From assembly GCA_009928745.1 (NCBI GenBank), contig SACC01000089.1, forward strand, positions 1 through 6,056: a stretch of 6,056 bases of DNA, read 5' to 3'. Below, one piece after another: positions 4,238 to 6,056 of this stretch (the first letter of the stretch is position 1; each line of letters starts with the position of its first letter). The position numbers and the translations under genes were made by a program. Below the pieces are notes generated by a model, which ran no database searches, was not told where the DNA came from, and was given only the letters and a program-made list of their open reading frames with translations. The stretch is from Clostridia bacterium (GTDB lineage: Bacteria > Bacillota > Clostridia > Christensenellales > CAG-1252).

Positions 4238-5476
4238 TTATATTAATTTGCATAAGGCTTCTGCGCAGTGGATTACTGCAAGCTTTGCATGCTCATAGGT
4301 TAATCCGCCTTGCAAATAGGCAATATATGGCGCCTTAATTGGCGAATCTGCCGAGAGTTCGATAGATGCGCCCTGCACAAATGTGCCTGCCGCCATTATA
4401 ACTTGATCCTGATATCCCGGCATATCCCAAGGCGTGGGCAAAGCATTGCTGTCAATGGGAGAAATCTCTTGTATTTTCTGACAAAAAATTATCAATTCTT
4501 CTTTGGTATTAAACTCTATTGAGCGTATTATATCATAACAAATGCTATTATATGCGGGGAAGGTCTTGTAACCCAGCATGGAAAATACCTTACCGAAAAG
4601 CACACTCCCTTTTAAGGCGTTGGCAACGACATGAGGCGCGATAAACAGCCCTTGAAAAAAGTATTGATATCCGCTATAATACGAGCCCACTTCGCTGCCT
4701 ATTGACGGCGCGGTAAGTCTATAAGAAATATTGCGTATACATTCCTCTCTTCCTGCGATATATCCACCGCTTGGAGCCAAGCCACCGCCGATATTTTTGA
4801 TTAGCGAGCCTACAACGACGTCAGCGCCCACATCAGTCGGCTCAAGATATTCCACGAATTCGCCGTAGCAATTATCTACCATAATAATAATCTTTTCGTT
4901 ATTATCTCTGATAAAATTGATTACTTTTGCAATACTTTCTATTGAAAGAGCATTACGCCAGCTATAACCTCTGGAACGGGTAATAAACACTACTTTGGGC
5001 GAATTGCAGGTTATTGCCTCTTTAATTTTGTCATAGTCAAAATCGTCGTTTTTAAGTTCAATCTGAGAGTAATTAATATTAAAATCTTTTAAGGAGCCTA
5101 TTCCGCTGCCTGATATGACCTTTAATAGTGTATCGTAGGGTTTACCGCTAATTGATAACAATAAATCATTCGGTCTTAGTAGTCCGAACAGCGCAATATT
5201 CAGCGCCTGCGTGCCGCTTGATATGTTAGGTGAAACAATAGCATTATCCGTGCAAAACACATCAGAATATACTTTCGAGAGCATATCTCTGCCTATATCG
5301 TCATAACCATAGCCGCTAGTGCCCTTCAAGTGGCGGTCTGCAACGCAATTAATCTGAAAAGCTTTCAATACCTTGCGCTGATTATGTAGCGCAATATCGT
5401 CAATGCGCTTATATTGCGTCCTGCACTCTTCTTCAGCCTTTGTTACCAAAGTTAAAATCTTATCGTTGATTGTCAT
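4238..5476 (-). CDS. ynbB: YnbB-like PLP-dependent enzyme (methionine gamma-lyase / aluminium-resistance family), 412 residues
   Basis: A cytosolic fold-type I pyridoxal-phosphate enzyme. Members are annotated as cystathionine-beta-lyase-like, methionine gamma-lyase or aluminium resistance proteins; the natural substrate is not well established. Visible motifs, numbered from the chosen start: GTSGYGYDDIGRD (about 52-64), the cofactor-phosphate loop SSGTQALNIALFGLLRPND (86-104), SGKPYDTL, a probable pyridine-binding Asp201 in MVDNCYGEF, and the PLP lysine Lys227 in GSLIKNIGGGLAPSGGYIAG. Length matches B. subtilis YnbB (about 420). An upstream in-frame ATG at 5530 would add 18 residues lying inside miaA; 5476 is preferred because the family N-terminus begins there and GGAGG (5493-5489) lies 12 nt upstream, inside miaA. 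The 17-nt overlap with miaA suggests one operon and translational coupling. The gene ends convergent with lexA; no clear terminator was seen after it. Confidence 0.94.
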   Translation of the reverse strand: MTINDKILTLVTKAEEECRTQYKRIDDIALHNQRKVLKAFQINCVADRHLKGTSGYGYDDIGRDMLSKVYSDVFCTDNAIVSPNISSGTQALNIALFGLLRPNDLLLSISGKPYDTLLKVISGSGIGSLKDFNINYSQIELKNDDFDYDKIKEAITCNSPKVVFITRSRGYSWRNALSIESIAKVINFIRDNNEKIIIMVDNCYGEFVEYLEPTDVGADVVVGSLIKNIGGGLAPSGGYIAGREECIRNISYRLTAPSIGSEVGSYYSGYQYFFQGLFIAPHVVANALKGSVLFGKVFSMLGYKTFPAYNSICYDIIRSIEFNTKEELIIFCQKIQEISPIDSNALPTPWDMPGYQDQVIMAAGTFVQGASIELSADSPIKAPYIAYLQGGLTYEHAKLAVIHCAEALCKLI

Positions 5477-6056
5477 TTTTAAAAGTATCCTCCGCAAGCT
5501 TTTGAGCTTTGCTACGCTCAAAAGTGTCAAACCAAACGGCGTCAGAGTATTGTCTTGCCCAGGTCAACTGTCTTTTTGCATAATTACGCGTGTTTTTCTT
5601 TAATAGCTCCACCGCCTCGCAATATGAGCAATTACCTCTAAGATATTCGGCTAGCTCTTTGTAACCTATCGCTTGAAAGCTTTGCGCCGATTCATTACAA
5701 TACTGTGCCTTAACCTCGTCAAGGAGTCCCGCTTCAAGCATATGGTCTACCCTTTCGTTAATTCGTTGGTAAAGCAAATGCCTTTCGGCATTTAAGACAA
5801 TAATTAGAGAAGCATATCTTGCCATTTTTATATCTTCAAGACTGTGTTTTCCGCCCGATAAGGCAATCTCTATCGCGCGCATGACGCGTTTTGTATCGTT
5901 GATGTGCAGTCTGTTATAGCTTTCATCGTCTAAGGATTTGAGCTTTTCATACATGTGTTCTTTGCCGAATAGCTCATATTCTTTCTGCAATTCTTCACGT
6001 ATCTCCGTGCCTCTTGCAGCAAATTGCATTGGATATAGGATAGAATTGATATATAG
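5460..6056 (-). CDS. miaA: MiaA, tRNA dimethylallyltransferase (partial, N-terminus beyond right edge)
   Basis: MiaA adds a dimethylallyl group from DMAPP to N6 of A37 in tRNAs reading UNN codons. The visible 198 residues are the C-terminal two-thirds of a protein that is usually about 300 long. The frame stays open to the edge and starts LYINSILYP, the continuation of the family GGTGLYI motif, so an ATG at 6029 is internal. Family signatures seen: RLHINDTKRVMRAIEI, RINERVDHMLEAGLLDEVK, QAIGYKEL and RNYAKRQLTWAR near the C-terminus. The P-loop and DMAPP site are outside the window. The ynbB-like gene starts inside its last codons. In many Clostridia hfq sits between these two genes; here it does not. 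Confidence 0.97.
   Translation of the reverse strand, partial: LYINSILYPMQFAARGTEIREELQKEYELFGKEHMYEKLKSLDDESYNRLHINDTKRVMRAIEIALSGGKHSLEDIKMARYASLIIVLNAERHLLYQRINERVDHMLEAGLLDEVKAQYCNESAQSFQAIGYKELAEYLRGNCSYCEAVELLKKNTRNYAKRQLTWARQYSDAVWFDTFERSKAQKLAEDTFKNDNQR

Noticed and set aside
4310..4522. Plus-strand 70-codon frame inside the ynbB-like gene
   Set aside because: Shadow frame with no start signals. The plus frame at 5403-5603 over the miaA/ynbB junction was rejected for the same reason.
5477..5530. Earlier start for the ynbB-like gene at 5530
   Set aside because: The extra 18 residues are encoded by the miaA reading region and do not resemble the family N-terminus.

Overview
The window looks like the chromosome of a low-GC Gram-positive bacterium, most likely of the class Clostridia. 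The evidence is AT-rich intergenic DNA, GGAGG-type ribosome binding sites, near-consensus sigma-A promoters with 17-bp spacers, a Gram-positive-sized LexA, and the miaA / ynbB-like / lexA neighbourhood typical of that group. Species cannot be told from the sequence.

Layout. (1) 1-340, minus: a small winged-helix regulator (PadR-like) running off the left edge, with a strong promoter that appears to start transcription at the ATG. (2) 341-1642: about 1.3 kb with no convincing gene. It holds two structured elements (801-859 and 883-956), an orphan promoter (1051-1079), a cluster of 17-bp dyads (CTGTA-N7-TACAG, 1356-1448), a promoter overlapping that cluster, and a hairpin at its predicted start. 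(3) 1643-2944, plus: a 68-residue Cro/CI-type regulator followed by an intact XerC/XerD-type tyrosine recombinase. (4) 2941-3132, minus: an eight-cysteine mini-protein convergent with the recombinase, with stop codons overlapping. (5) 3353-3964, plus: lexA, divergent from the cysteine-rich gene and with a repeat-rich promoter. (6) 3965-4237: an intergenic stretch between convergent genes, with a second pair of the same dyads. (7) 4238-6056, minus: a ynbB-like PLP enzyme and miaA, overlapping by 17 nt, with miaA running off the right edge.

The right side is ordinary housekeeping (tRNA modification, a conserved PLP enzyme, the SOS repressor). The middle is more unusual: a regulator and recombinase bracketed by two clusters of one operator-like dyad. 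Three genes (left-edge regulator, recombinase, cysteine-rich protein) lack a Shine-Dalgarno and have a promoter whose -10 box ends 5-6 nt before the ATG, which predicts leaderless mRNAs; the Cro/CI gene, lexA and the ynbB-like gene have ordinary Shine-Dalgarno sequences. LexA has a diverged recognition helix, and no CGAAC-N4-GTTCG box was found at its promoter. No tRNA, rRNA, CRISPR array, IS element or convincing intrinsic terminator was found.
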